In this document: in pieces, positions 18,027 through 26,077 of the stretch
Position numbering within the stretch: the stretch's first letter is position 1
Layout: each line of letters starts with the position of its first letter
Assembly (NCBI GenBank): GCA_026416515.1
Contig: JAOAEZ010000001.1
Location: 334,430 to 398,429, forward strand
Length of the DNA stretch: 64,000 nucleotides
From: Hydrogenophilus sp.
Lineage (GTDB): Bacteria; Pseudomonadota; Gammaproteobacteria; Burkholderiales; Rhodocyclaceae
Reading direction: 5' to 3'
The notes under the pieces: model-generated
Told to the model about the DNA's origin: nothing
Databases searched by the model: none
What the model saw: only the letters and a program-made list of their open reading frames with translations
Program-made: the position numbers and the translations under genes

Positions 18027-21000
18027 GAGGTTTTTCCAGAGAGGGAGAGGTAGCGGGTGAGGCGACGGAGGTGGTTGAGGAGACGACGGTGAAGGGGGGT
18101 GAGAAGGGTACGGAGTTCGTCAGGAGTGAGGTGAAGATAGAGGGTGGCCAGGAGGGGGTCGTAAGGGTCTCGACGAGATTCGTCCGGCCAGTGGGGGTAA
18201 TAGCCAAAGGCGCGGAGGGCAGTGGCGTAGATTTTGGAGAAAAGGGTGTGCGGCGTGGGGGAAGTATGGAGGTAAGAGGCAGAGAGAGGCCACCAGTCAA
18301 GGTCATAAGGGAGGGGGGAGCGAGCAAGGGAGAGCGCTATGGAGAGCCAGTGGGTGAGTTGGCGGCGGGCACGGGAGGGAGAGATGGGGGGGAGGATAAG
18401 GTGGCGGGGAGGATCGGTGCGAAGGAGGAGGTGGGTAGGTTGGGGCACGAGGGCGTTGGTGAGAAGGTGACTGAGGTAGAAGGTGAGGAGAACGGTGGGT
18501 CTGAGAGGACGGGGCGGAAGAAGACGCCCTTTTTGATGGGCTGCATCGTCAGTGAGGGTGAGGGTAATGGAGCTGCCGCGGGAGGGAAGGGTGAGCGAGT
18601 AGATGGGGGGCGGGTTGTGGGGAGGGCCAATTTGAGCGCGGATTTGGGCGGTGAGGTCGAGAAAGGTTTGTTCTTCGGCGAGAAGAGCAGACCAGGCAGA
18701 GTCCGGGGCGGCAGCGGGGAGGAGGTGAGGGGGTGTGGGAGGAAGAGGCCAACGCCCTTCGGCGATGAGACGGGCGTAGAGGCGCTGGGCGTCGGTGGGG
18801 GAGATGGGAGGAGATTGAAGAAGAGTTTGGCGAATGCGAGGAATCTCGGGGACGAGAAGCGGAACGCTGGAAGGGGGAGGGGAAAGAGGATAGAGGGCGA
18901 CATGGTGGGATTGAAGGTGCCAGCGAAGGGGATTGCTGAGGAGTTGGATCAGCTCAGAGAGGGGAAGCGGGTCGGGAAGAGAGAAGGGAGGGAAGGAGGA
19001 AGGGTGCGCCGCGGAGTGGACGAGGGGAGCAGGAGAGGGAGTGGAGGACGCTAGAGGAAGAGGAGGGTGGTCGGTGATGAGGAGGGTGGGGTCGACGCCG
19101 TAGGCATATTGGAGCGTTTCGAGGAGTTCGACGACGATGGGGGCAGGGGGGAGAGGTTGATTGGTGTCAGGGGTGAGCCCTTGCCAGAGGATGATGAGCC
19201 GACCACGAACGCTGAGAAGGAGTTCGAGAAAGGTGTAGCGTTCTTCCGCAGGGGGGTGGTGGTCGCCGTCACGAGGGAGAGCGGCAATGAGGTCAAAATC
19301 GGGGGGATAGTGGGGACGCGGCCAGCTTTTGTCGTTCATGCCGAGAAGGATGATGAGACGAGCGGGAATGGCGCGCATGGGAAGAAGGTCCGCAAAGGTG
19401 ATCCCCCCCGTGAGAAAGCCTTGGCTGTGGAGCCGTTCTTGCCCGAGGTGTTCGGCCCAGTGAAGAAGTTCGGCGAGGGTAAGGGCACCAGGGGAGGGGA
19501 GGAAGGCCATTTCGAGGTGGAGTTGCTGAAAGGCTTCGCGCCAGATCGCCGTTTGCCAGGGGGTGTGGCGATAGAGGTCTTCGGCAAATTGCGTGAGGAG
19601 ATCGATCCAGAGGGAGAGAGGTTGCGGCCCCTTTCGGTCGTGTTCGAGTTGAGTTTCTAGGTGATGGTAGAGGGTGATGAGGGGGCGAAGGAGGAAAAGG
19701 GTTTCTGGAGTGAGGTGCGTGAGCGGGGCGATGGGGTGGGGAGAGTCGGGGGGCCAGGGGTGCGCCGGCTGGTCATAGATCGCTCCGAGGAGGAGGCGAG
19801 CAAGACCGCTGTGCCAGTCGTTGCGGTGCCAGAGGGCGCGATGGTGACGACGAATGTGGGCGTGGTTAGCGAGAAGGGTTCGCAGGTCTTCGAGCTGGTC
19901 GAGAGAGAGACCGAGACCCTGTGCGACGTCGGGACGGCCGAGGAAGGAGAGGAACTGGTCGAGGGGGAGTTCGGAGTCGGAGAGGAGTTGCAACCAGGCG
20001 ATGAGGGTGGCGAGAGGGGGTTGATGGTCGCGCCGCGGCCGGTCGGCGATGGAGTGAGGGAGATGGGAGAATAAAGCAGAGATAAAGGGGCGATAGGGGT
20101 CGATGGAGGGGGCAAGGATGTGGATCTCGTCCGGGGTGAGGGTAGGGTCGGCATCCAAAAGGGCGTGAATGCGGTCGCGGGCGATTTCAAGTTCACGTAA
20201 GAGGGTGTGACAGCGGTGGAGCTCGAGGGTGGGGAAAGAGAGGGGGGAGGGGGAGACAGCGTCGGAGGAGGAGGGTGCCGAAAAGGGGGCGAAGGGGATC
20301 GACTCCGCTGTCGAAAAGGGGGAGCGGTTGTGGATGAGGTCGTGGAGGAGAGCGGCAAAAGGGGTGGGGGAGGAGGGGGGAAGAGGGGAAGGGTCGGGGC
20401 GAATGTGAATAGAGGGGGTGTCGACGAGGTCGAGGAGAGCATTTTCGAGAGCCCGTCCGTGTTGCCCCCAGGCGAGTAGAAGGGGGTGGTGGGGAAGAGG
20501 GGAGAGAGTGGCGATCGGTTTTTGCCGTTGCTGAAGGTCGCCAAAAAAGTCGAGGGTAGGGGTGAGGATAAAGAGATGAACAGGAATGATTTGGGCGATT
20601 ACGCGAAGAAGTTCGTAGAAGGGGGGCGGGAGATGAGAGAGCGCAAAGAGGACGAGGAGGGGGGCTCCAAGCGCGGTGGAGAGCTCTTCTTCGGCTTGAG
20701 AGGGAGAGAGGAGAGCGAGATGTCGAGTGAGAAGGGCGAGCGATCGACCGCGGTGCGAGAGGGGTTGGAGACGGCGCCAGAGGGCGCGCTGCCAGGCTTC
20801 GTGGGGTTTGAGGAGGTCTGAACAGGGGAGAGATTGGCCGTTCGCCCAGGCGTCGAGCCAGTCTAGACGATAAAGGGCGTAGCGTTCGAAGAGGTCAGCG
20901 ATCTGTTCGGCGAGCGCAAGCCGCTGACGAGGAGAGGTGAGGTGGGGTTTGAGGGGAAGAAAGATGGGGTCTTCCGGGTCGAGAGTGGCGAGGAGCTGTG

Positions 21001-21280
21001 CGATCTGCCAGCGAAGAGCTCGAGGGGGGAGGGGAGGAGGAGTGGAGGGAAGGAGATGAGCGACGAGGCGATCGAGAAAGGCGGTGAGAAAGAGAAATCG
21101 CGCTTGGGTAAAGATGCCCCCCGCGCGTTCGGCGAGGGCTTCTTCCAGCCAGCGTTCAAGGCCATTGCTGGGAGTGAGGATGGGAACCCGCGTCAAGGGG
21201 GAGAGATGATAGGCAGCAAGGAGTTCGGCGAGTTGGTCGACAAGGTGTTCAATCCAGGGGGTGTGATGGGTGGTGAGCAT
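18023..21280 (-). CDS. recC: Exodeoxyribonuclease V gamma subunit RecC
   Basis: 1085 residues. The start region has ILTPSNGLERWLEEALAE, matching the RecC N-terminus; GVTF-like GGITFADLLPMRAIP and LLGMNDKSWPR follow in the middle, and the C-terminal part is the inactive nuclease-like fold that recognises Chi in E. coli. It pairs with RecB directly downstream. The protein is unusually rich in Pro, Leu, Thr, Ser and His, reflecting the C-rich coding strand. The ATG at 21280 is preceded by 20 bases that are nearly all pyrimidine, with no ribosome site. Confidence 0.92.
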   Translation of the reverse strand: MLTTHHTPWIEHLVDQLAELLAAYHLSPLTRVPILTPSNGLERWLEEALAERAGGIFTQARFLFLTAFLDRLVAHLLPSTPPPLPPRALRWQIAQLLATLDPEDPIFLPLKPHLTSPRQRLALAEQIADLFERYALYRLDWLDAWANGQSLPCSDLLKPHEAWQRALWRRLQPLSHRGRSLALLTRHLALLSPSQAEEELSTALGAPLLVLFALSHLPPPFYELLRVIAQIIPVHLFILTPTLDFFGDLQQRQKPIATLSPLPHHPLLLAWGQHGRALENALLDLVDTPSIHIRPDPSPLPPSSPTPFAALLHDLIHNRSPFSTAESIPFAPFSAPSSSDAVSPSPLSFPTLELHRCHTLLRELEIARDRIHALLDADPTLTPDEIHILAPSIDPYRPFISALFSHLPHSIADRPRRDHQPPLATLIAWLQLLSDSELPLDQFLSFLGRPDVAQGLGLSLDQLEDLRTLLANHAHIRRHHRALWHRNDWHSGLARLLLGAIYDQPAHPWPPDSPHPIAPLTHLTPETLFLLRPLITLYHHLETQLEHDRKGPQPLSLWIDLLTQFAEDLYRHTPWQTAIWREAFQQLHLEMAFLPSPGALTLAELLHWAEHLGQERLHSQGFLTGGITFADLLPMRAIPARLIILLGMNDKSWPRPHYPPDFDLIAALPRDGDHHPPAEERYTFLELLLSVRGRLIILWQGLTPDTNQPLPPAPIVVELLETLQYAYGVDPTLLITDHPPLPLASSTPSPAPLVHSAAHPSSFPPFSLPDPLPLSELIQLLSNPLRWHLQSHHVALYPLSPPPSSVPLLVPEIPRIRQTLLQSPPISPTDAQRLYARLIAEGRWPLPPTPPHLLPAAAPDSAWSALLAEEQTFLDLTAQIRAQIGPPHNPPPIYSLTLPSRGSSITLTLTDDAAHQKGRLLPPRPLRPTVLLTFYLSHLLTNALVPQPTHLLLRTDPPRHLILPPISPSRARRQLTHWLSIALSLARSPLPYDLDWWPLSASYLHTSPTPHTLFSKIYATALRAFGYYPHWPDESRRDPYDPLLATLYLHLTPDELRTLLTPLHRRLLNHLRRLTRYLSLSGKTS

Positions 21281-21384
21281 CGAGGAGGAGAGAGAAAAAG
21301 CGAGAGAGCCTTTATTGTAGCTGGGAGAGAGGATCAGGGGTAGAATCAGGAGGAGTGCGGTTGAGGATTGAGGAGCTGGGCAGA

Positions 21385-22374
21385 GTGAGGTCGGTGATGC
21401 AGCGGTGGTGGGTCGCAGTTTGGATCGCAGGGTGGATGACGGTTGGTACTGCAGCTGAGATGGGTTCGGTGGGGGTGGCCGCCGTGGTCAACGGGGAGGC
21501 GGTGACCACACTGGAGGTGCAGGAGCGACAGCGCGTGTTGGCTGCTCGCTTGGCCCAACGGGGGGAGCGAGTCAGAGAGGAGGGGTTGTTCGCGGAAGCG
21601 CTGGAATTGTTGATCGAGGAGCGATTGCAGCTCCAGGCTGCACGCCGCTTGGGAGTGCAGGTGACCGCAGAGGAGGTGGAGAGGGCGATCGAGGCGATCG
21701 CCGCCCGCAACCGTTTGTCGGTGGAGGGATTAAAGGAGGCGGTGGCGCGCGAGGGGATGGAGTGGAGGCGGTTCCGAAGAGAGGTGGAGTTGCAATTGGT
21801 GTTGCAGCGGTTGCGAGAACGAGTGGCGCAGGGAAACGATACGGTAAGCGAGGCGGAGGTGGATCATTTCGTCGCCGCTTTTCCAGAGCTGCGCCGCCGC
21901 TTTGCCGAGGAGGCCGCAGGGGTGATGCAGGTGCGGCTACGCCATATTCTGTTAAAGGGGCTGCGAGGAGGGCGCGATGAGGAGTTGCGGGCGCGATTGT
22001 GGGCGCTGCGGGAACGGTTGACGCAGGGGGAGTCGTTTGCCGATTTGGCGCGCGTCCATTCCGAGGATGGATCGGCGGTGGAGGGAGGAGAGGTGGGGTG
22101 GGTGCTCCCAGGAGAGTTTGTCCCCGAGGCGGAACGGGTGGTAGAACGGCTGAAGCCGGGAGAGATTTCAGAACCGATCAAGTCGCGGTTAGGATGGCAT
22201 TTGGTGGAGGTGATCGCCCGCCGCCCATTGACAGAGGATCCCGATGCGTTCCGCAATTTCGCTCGCCAAAAGTTGCGAGAGCGAAAACGCCAGCAGGCGT
22301 TGGAGGCGTTCTTGCAGTCGTTACAGGCTGAGGCGGTGATCGAGCGCCCGAAGCCGATGCCAGAGGCACTGTGA
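21385..22374 (+). CDS. surA: SurA-type periplasmic chaperone / peptidyl-prolyl isomerase
   Basis: About 329 residues from GTG 21385. A signal peptide (MQRWWVAVWIAGWMTVGTAA) is followed by a SurA N-terminal domain (VVNGEAVTTLEV) and one parvulin domain at about 180-285 (RLRHILLKG, GGEVGWVLPGEFVPE, SRLGWHLVEV). E. coli SurA has two parvulin domains; this has one. It assists outer-membrane protein folding. Starts considered: GTG 21355 (too close to AGGAGG), TTG 21361, GTG 21385 (GAGGAG at 21370-21375) and ATG 21397. It heads surA-pdxA-rsmA, but lptD, normally upstream, is replaced by the divergent recC. Confidence 0.87.
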   Translation: MRSVMQRWWVAVWIAGWMTVGTAAEMGSVGVAAVVNGEAVTTLEVQERQRVLAARLAQRGERVREEGLFAEALELLIEERLQLQAARRLGVQVTAEEVERAIEAIAARNRLSVEGLKEAVAREGMEWRRFRREVELQLVLQRLRERVAQGNDTVSEAEVDHFVAAFPELRRRFAEEAAGVMQVRLRHILLKGLRGGRDEELRARLWALRERLTQGESFADLARVHSEDGSAVEGGEVGWVLPGEFVPEAERVVERLKPGEISEPIKSRLGWHLVEVIARRPLTEDPDAFRNFARQKLRERKRQQALEAFLQSLQAEAVIERPKPMPEAL

Positions 22375-23426
22375 GGGGAGAGAAAAAGACGATGACAGCG
22401 GGACAAGAAGAGGGTGAGGTAAAGGGGTGGAGGGGGTGGCAGAGGGGCGAGGGGGGAGAGAGACGGCCGTTAGCGGTGACCAGCGGTGAGCCAGCCGGGA
22501 TCGGCCCAGAGATATGCGCCCGTTTGGGGGAGGTTGCTTGGCCGAGACCTTTAGTGGTATTCGGCGATGAAGGGGTGCTGCGCCGCTGCGGGGCCGATTG
22601 GCCACCGTTTGTGGACGCGGAGAGGTTGCCGCCGATCTCGTTGGCCCATGTGCCGGTGGAACGACCAGTCCGCCCTGGCCATTTGGAGCGGGCGAATGCC
22701 CGCTATGTGTTGCGGTTGCTCGATGCGGCAGTGGCAGGAGCAAAGGCAGGGGTTTTCGCAGGGGTGGTGACCGCTCCAGTCCATAAGGGAGTGATCAACG
22801 AGGCAGGTATCCCTTTTACAGGCCATACGGAGTATTTGGCAGAGCGCTGTGGGTGCGCGCAGCCAGTGATGCTGTTTGTGGCGGAGGATCTGCGCGTAGC
22901 GTTGGTGACAACCCATTTGCCGCTAAGCGACGTACCGGGGGCAATTACCCGCGAGCGCTTGACTTACGTGTTGCGCGTGGTGGATGCGGGAGTGCGCCGC
23001 TTTTATGGAGTGGTTGAGCCGACCATTTTGGTGGCTGGGTTAAATCCCCATGCGGGAGAGGGAGGGTATTTGGGACGGGAGGAGGCTGAGGTGATCGAGC
23101 CCACACTCGCTCAGTTGCGCGCCGAGGGGTTGCGATTGGTGGGGCCTCTGCCGGCCGATAGCCTCTTTTCCCAACGGGTCCTAGCGGGAAGCAGCGCTCA
23201 GGTGGTGATGTACCACGACCAGGGATTGCCCGTGGTGAAATACGCGAGCTTTGGACGAGCTGTGAATGTGACATTGGGATTGCCATTTGTCCGAACGAGC
23301 GTCGATCATGGGACAGCTTTGGAGATCGCCGGCCGAGGAGTGGCTGACCCGGGGAGTCTGTTCGCCGCTGTCCTACAGGCGTGCGCGATGGCCGATCGCT
23401 TAGAGGAAGGAGAGAGAAGAGGGTGA
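22371..23426 (+). CDS. pdxA: 4-hydroxythreonine-4-phosphate dehydrogenase
   Basis: 351 residues from GTG 22371, which overlaps the surA stop as GTGA; ATG 22392 is an alternative. PdxA oxidises 4-phosphohydroxy-threonine in pyridoxal phosphate synthesis. VTSGEPAGIGPEI, TGHTEYLAE, MYHDQGLPVVKY and TSVDHGTALEIAG carry the substrate site and the three metal-binding His. The N-terminal 30 residues before the conserved part are charged and of low complexity. The gene ends in a GTGA overlap with rsmA, so the three genes are coupled. Confidence 0.95.
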   Translation: MRGEKKTMTAGQEEGEVKGWRGWQRGEGGERRPLAVTSGEPAGIGPEICARLGEVAWPRPLVVFGDEGVLRRCGADWPPFVDAERLPPISLAHVPVERPVRPGHLERANARYVLRLLDAAVAGAKAGVFAGVVTAPVHKGVINEAGIPFTGHTEYLAERCGCAQPVMLFVAEDLRVALVTTHLPLSDVPGAITRERLTYVLRVVDAGVRRFYGVVEPTILVAGLNPHAGEGGYLGREEAEVIEPTLAQLRAEGLRLVGPLPADSLFSQRVLAGSSAQVVMYHDQGLPVVKYASFGRAVNVTLGLPFVRTSVDHGTALEIAGRGVADPGSLFAAVLQACAMADRLEEGERRG

Positions 23427-24259
23427 GCGGGAGGAGAGGCCCAGAGGGAAAAGAGGAGGGTTGGGAAAGGCCGAAGCGATGGTTAGGACAGAACTTTTTG
23501 CACGATCGCCAGGTGGCAGCACGCATCGTGGCAGCGCTCGCCCCGACCCCCGAGGAACGAGTGGTGGAGGTGGGACCCGGACGAGGGGCATTGACGGAGG
23601 GGTTGCTCGCAACCCGCATCCCAGGAGGGGTCCCTTTGACCGTGGTGGAGCTGGATCCAGCGCTGGCGGCGTTTTGGATGCAGCGCGCAGCGGCCGGCGC
23701 ACCATTGAGGGTGGTACGCGCCGACGCTGCCCGCCTCGATTGGCGGGCGATGGCGGCAGAGGGACCCTTGGTGGTAGTGGGAAATTTGCCGTACCAGGTG
23801 GCGGCGACGCTGATCGCTCAATGGACGGCCGTGGCTGAGCAAGTGGCGCGCGCCGTGGTGATGGTACAGCGCGAGGTGGCCGAGCGATTGGCCGCTGCCG
23901 CGGGAGGGAAGAGCTATAGCCGATTGTCGGTAATGGTACAGCGCCATTTCCGAGTGGAACGACTTTTTGATGTGGGGAGCGGGGCTTTCCGCCCACGCCC
24001 GCGGGTGGTTTCGTCGGTGGTGCGGTTGACGCCGCTTCCCCCACCGCTTGAGCCGCAGGCGCCTTTCCCTTTGTTTGCAGCAGTGGTGCGCGCCGCATTC
24101 CAGCAGCGGCGCAAAATGGTGGTGAACGCTCTCGCGCCGCTTCTTTCTCCTTCGGCAATTACCGCGGCTGGGGTTCGGTTAGAGGCCCGCGCCGAGGAAC
24201 TAACCCCTGCCGATTTCGAACGACTTGCGCTCCAGTGGGTCGCCCAAAAAGGGGCGTGA
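23423..24259 (+). CDS. rsmA: 16S rRNA dimethyladenosine transferase RsmA (KsgA)
   Basis: 278 residues from GTG 23423, overlapping the pdxA stop by 4 bp. It dimethylates A1518 and A1519 in the 3' helix of 16S rRNA. PKRWLGQNFLHD opens the fold, VEVGPGRGALTEGLL binds SAM, VVGNLPYQVAATLI is the catalytic NLPY motif, and VQREVAERLAA and FRPRPRVVSSVV follow in the expected order. The first 25 residues are a charged extension. It ends the surA operon, 8 bp before a convergent stop. Confidence 0.95.
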   Translation: MSGRRGPEGKEEGWERPKRWLGQNFLHDRQVAARIVAALAPTPEERVVEVGPGRGALTEGLLATRIPGGVPLTVVELDPALAAFWMQRAAAGAPLRVVRADAARLDWRAMAAEGPLVVVGNLPYQVAATLIAQWTAVAEQVARAVVMVQREVAERLAAAAGGKSYSRLSVMVQRHFRVERLFDVGSGAFRPRPRVVSSVVRLTPLPPPLEPQAPFPLFAAVVRAAFQQRRKMVVNALAPLLSPSAITAAGVRLEARAEELTPADFERLALQWVAQKGA

Positions 24260-24267
24260 GGGGTATT

Positions 24268-24483
24268 TTAGGAGGAGGTTCCAGGGGTCTGGTTGTCCTT
24301 GGGGGCTGCTGTATTGATTCCGAGTAGAATGTAAAGGGGACAAAAGCCAATGAGCCCCGTGACAAGAGGAATAACGCCGATCCAGGTCCAGGGAGTACCT
24401 ATGCCCATAATGGCTAAGAGAATGAGAAGCGCCCCTACGGCGATACGGGAGATTTTGTCGATACCACCGACATTGGTTTGCAT
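24268..24483 (-). CDS. YgaP-like small inner-membrane protein (DUF2892)
   Basis: 71 residues. QTNVGGIDKISRIAVGALLI is the usual DUF2892 start, with two membrane helices (about 14-28 and 33-52) and the GFCPLYILLGINT stretch, whose Cys is conserved in the family. Relatives are found alone or fused to rhodanese domains; the function is unknown. ATG 24483 has an AGAGGAG ribosome site 8 bp upstream, one of the few clear ribosome sites on the minus strand. It stands alone between rsmA and rmuC. Confidence 0.82.
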   Translation of the reverse strand: MQTNVGGIDKISRIAVGALLILLAIMGIGTPWTWIGVIPLVTGLIGFCPLYILLGINTAAPKDNQTPGTSS

Positions 24484-24553
24484 GGCTGGCTCCTCTTGGG
24501 GAGATCACTATGCATTATAGCATGCACGCGAAGGGGTAGGGGGAGGATAGGGA

Positions 24554-26077
24554 ATGGAATGGAGTTGGGTATGGGCTTTGGTAGGAGGGGTGGTGGTAGG
24601 CGCGGCAGTGGGCATCGGTTGGTGGCGTGACCACGCGGCACGAAGGACTTTGGCGGAGTTGGAGAGGGTGCGTCTTCAGTGGGCGAGCGCCGAGGCGCGA
24701 GGGGAGCAGTTGCACCGCGAGGTAGCGACTTTGGAGGGGGAGCGCCGCTATTGGCAGCAGGAGGCAGAGCGATGGAGCGCCGAGGCACGCCGCTGGGAGG
24801 AGCGCGCAGAGGGGGCAAAAGAGGCGTTGGCGGAGGCACAACAGCGGATGGCAGCACTTGAGGAGCGATTGGCAGGGGAGCAGAGACGGGTCGAGCAAGA
24901 GCGAAGGGAGCAAGAGGCGCTGTGGGAGGAGCGGCTGCGCGCGGTGGAACGACAGGCCGAGGAGCGAGTGAAGACGCTGCAGGAGCAGTTGGCGCAGTGG
25001 AGCGCTGCGCGCGAGGCTTTGCATAGGGAGTTTGAGTGGTTGGCCCAGCGAATCTTCGAGGAGAAGAGCGCCCGCTGGGTCGCGATGAGTGAGGAGCGGT
25101 TGTCGGCGTTGCTGACCCCTATGCGCGAGGAGATGCGCGCTTTTCGCGAGCGAGTGGAGGCGGTTCATCTGGCAGAGAGTAAAGATCGGGCAGTGATCGG
25201 AGAGCAGGTGCGACAGTTGGCGGTGTTGAACGAGCGCTTGGCGAGAGAGGCAAAGGAGTTGGCCGAGGCGCTGCGAGGGGATTCCCGTCAGCAGGGGGTG
25301 TGGGGAGAGGTGGTGCTGGAGCGGTTGTTGGAGTTGGCAGGGTTGCGCGAGGGACGCGAGTTTTTCCGCCAGAGCGTCCTGCAGGTGGTCTCCGAGGAGG
25401 GAAAGCGAGAGCGACTGCGTCCCGATGTGGTGATTCAGCTGCCAGGGGAGCGCGTGATGGTGGTGGATGCAAAGACCTCTTTGCGCGATTATGTCCAAGC
25501 GGTGACAGCGGGCGAGGAGGAGGTGCGGCAATACCACCGTCAAGCTCACGCCGCTTCCTTGCGCCGCCATATCGAGGCGCTTTCAGGGCGCGATTATCTG
25601 CGCGCTTTTCCTGGTAAAACCCTCGATTTTGTGGTGATGTTTGTTCCCTCTGATCCAGCTTATTTGGCGGGGATAGAGGCCGACCCCCAGCTTTTCGATT
25701 TCGCGTGGCAACATCAGGTTTTGCTGACAAGCCCCGCAACGTTGCTCTTTGTGCTGCGCACCGTGGCTTTTTTGTGGCGGCAGGAGGAGCGAAGCCATAA
25801 CGCTGAAGAGATCGCGCGGCGAGCGGGGTTGTTGTACGAGCGGTTGGTAGGATTTGTCGAGGCGCTCGATGAGGTGGGACGCTGTTTGACAAAGGGAGAG
25901 GAGGCATGGATGCGGGCACGACAGCGATTGGTAACGGGGAAGGGAAGCGCGATCGCTATCGCCGCAGAGCTGCAGAGATTGGGGGTGCAGGTTAAGAGAG
26001 AGCTGCCCGCGGCGTGGCGCGAGGGGGTGGAGCGCGTTGCCGAGGAAATGCTTAACCCGCCGCTTGAAGGCGGTTGA
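24554..26077 (+). CDS. rmuC: DNA recombination protein RmuC homologue
   Basis: 507 residues. An N-terminal membrane anchor (about 4-24) is followed by a coiled coil of nearly 150 residues rich in Glu, Arg and Gln, then the RmuC core: [40 protein letters not shown] and [16 protein letters not shown]. RmuC has a PD-(D/E)XK-related fold and limits recombination between inverted repeats in E. coli; its biochemical role is unsettled. The last 26 bp overlap the end of valS on the other strand. Confidence 0.93.
   Translation: MEWSWVWALVGGVVVGAAVGIGWWRDHAARRTLAELERVRLQWASAEARGEQLHREVATLEGERRYWQQEAERWSAEARRWEERAEGAKEALAEAQQRMAALEERLAGEQRRVEQERREQEALWEERLRAVERQAEERVKTLQEQLAQWSAAREALHREFEWLAQRIFEEKSARWVAMSEERLSALLTPMREEMRAFRERVEAVHLAESKDRAVIGEQVRQLAVLNERLAREAKELAEALRGDSRQQGVWGEVVLERLLELAGLREGREFFRQSVLQVVSEEGKRERLRPDVVIQLPGERVMVVDAKTSLRDYVQAVTAGEEEVRQYHRQAHAASLRRHIEALSGRDYLRAFPGKTLDFVVMFVPSDPAYLAGIEADPQLFDFAWQHQVLLTSPATLLFVLRTVAFLWRQEERSHNAEEIARRAGLLYERLVGFVEALDEVGRCLTKGEEAWMRARQRLVTGKGSAIAIAAELQRLGVQVKRELPAAWREGVERVAEEMLNPPLEGG

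Noticed and set aside
26054-26077. Hairpin between the ends of rmuC and valS as a shared terminator
   Set aside because: The stem is imperfect (one bulged C) and neither strand has a T-run after it.
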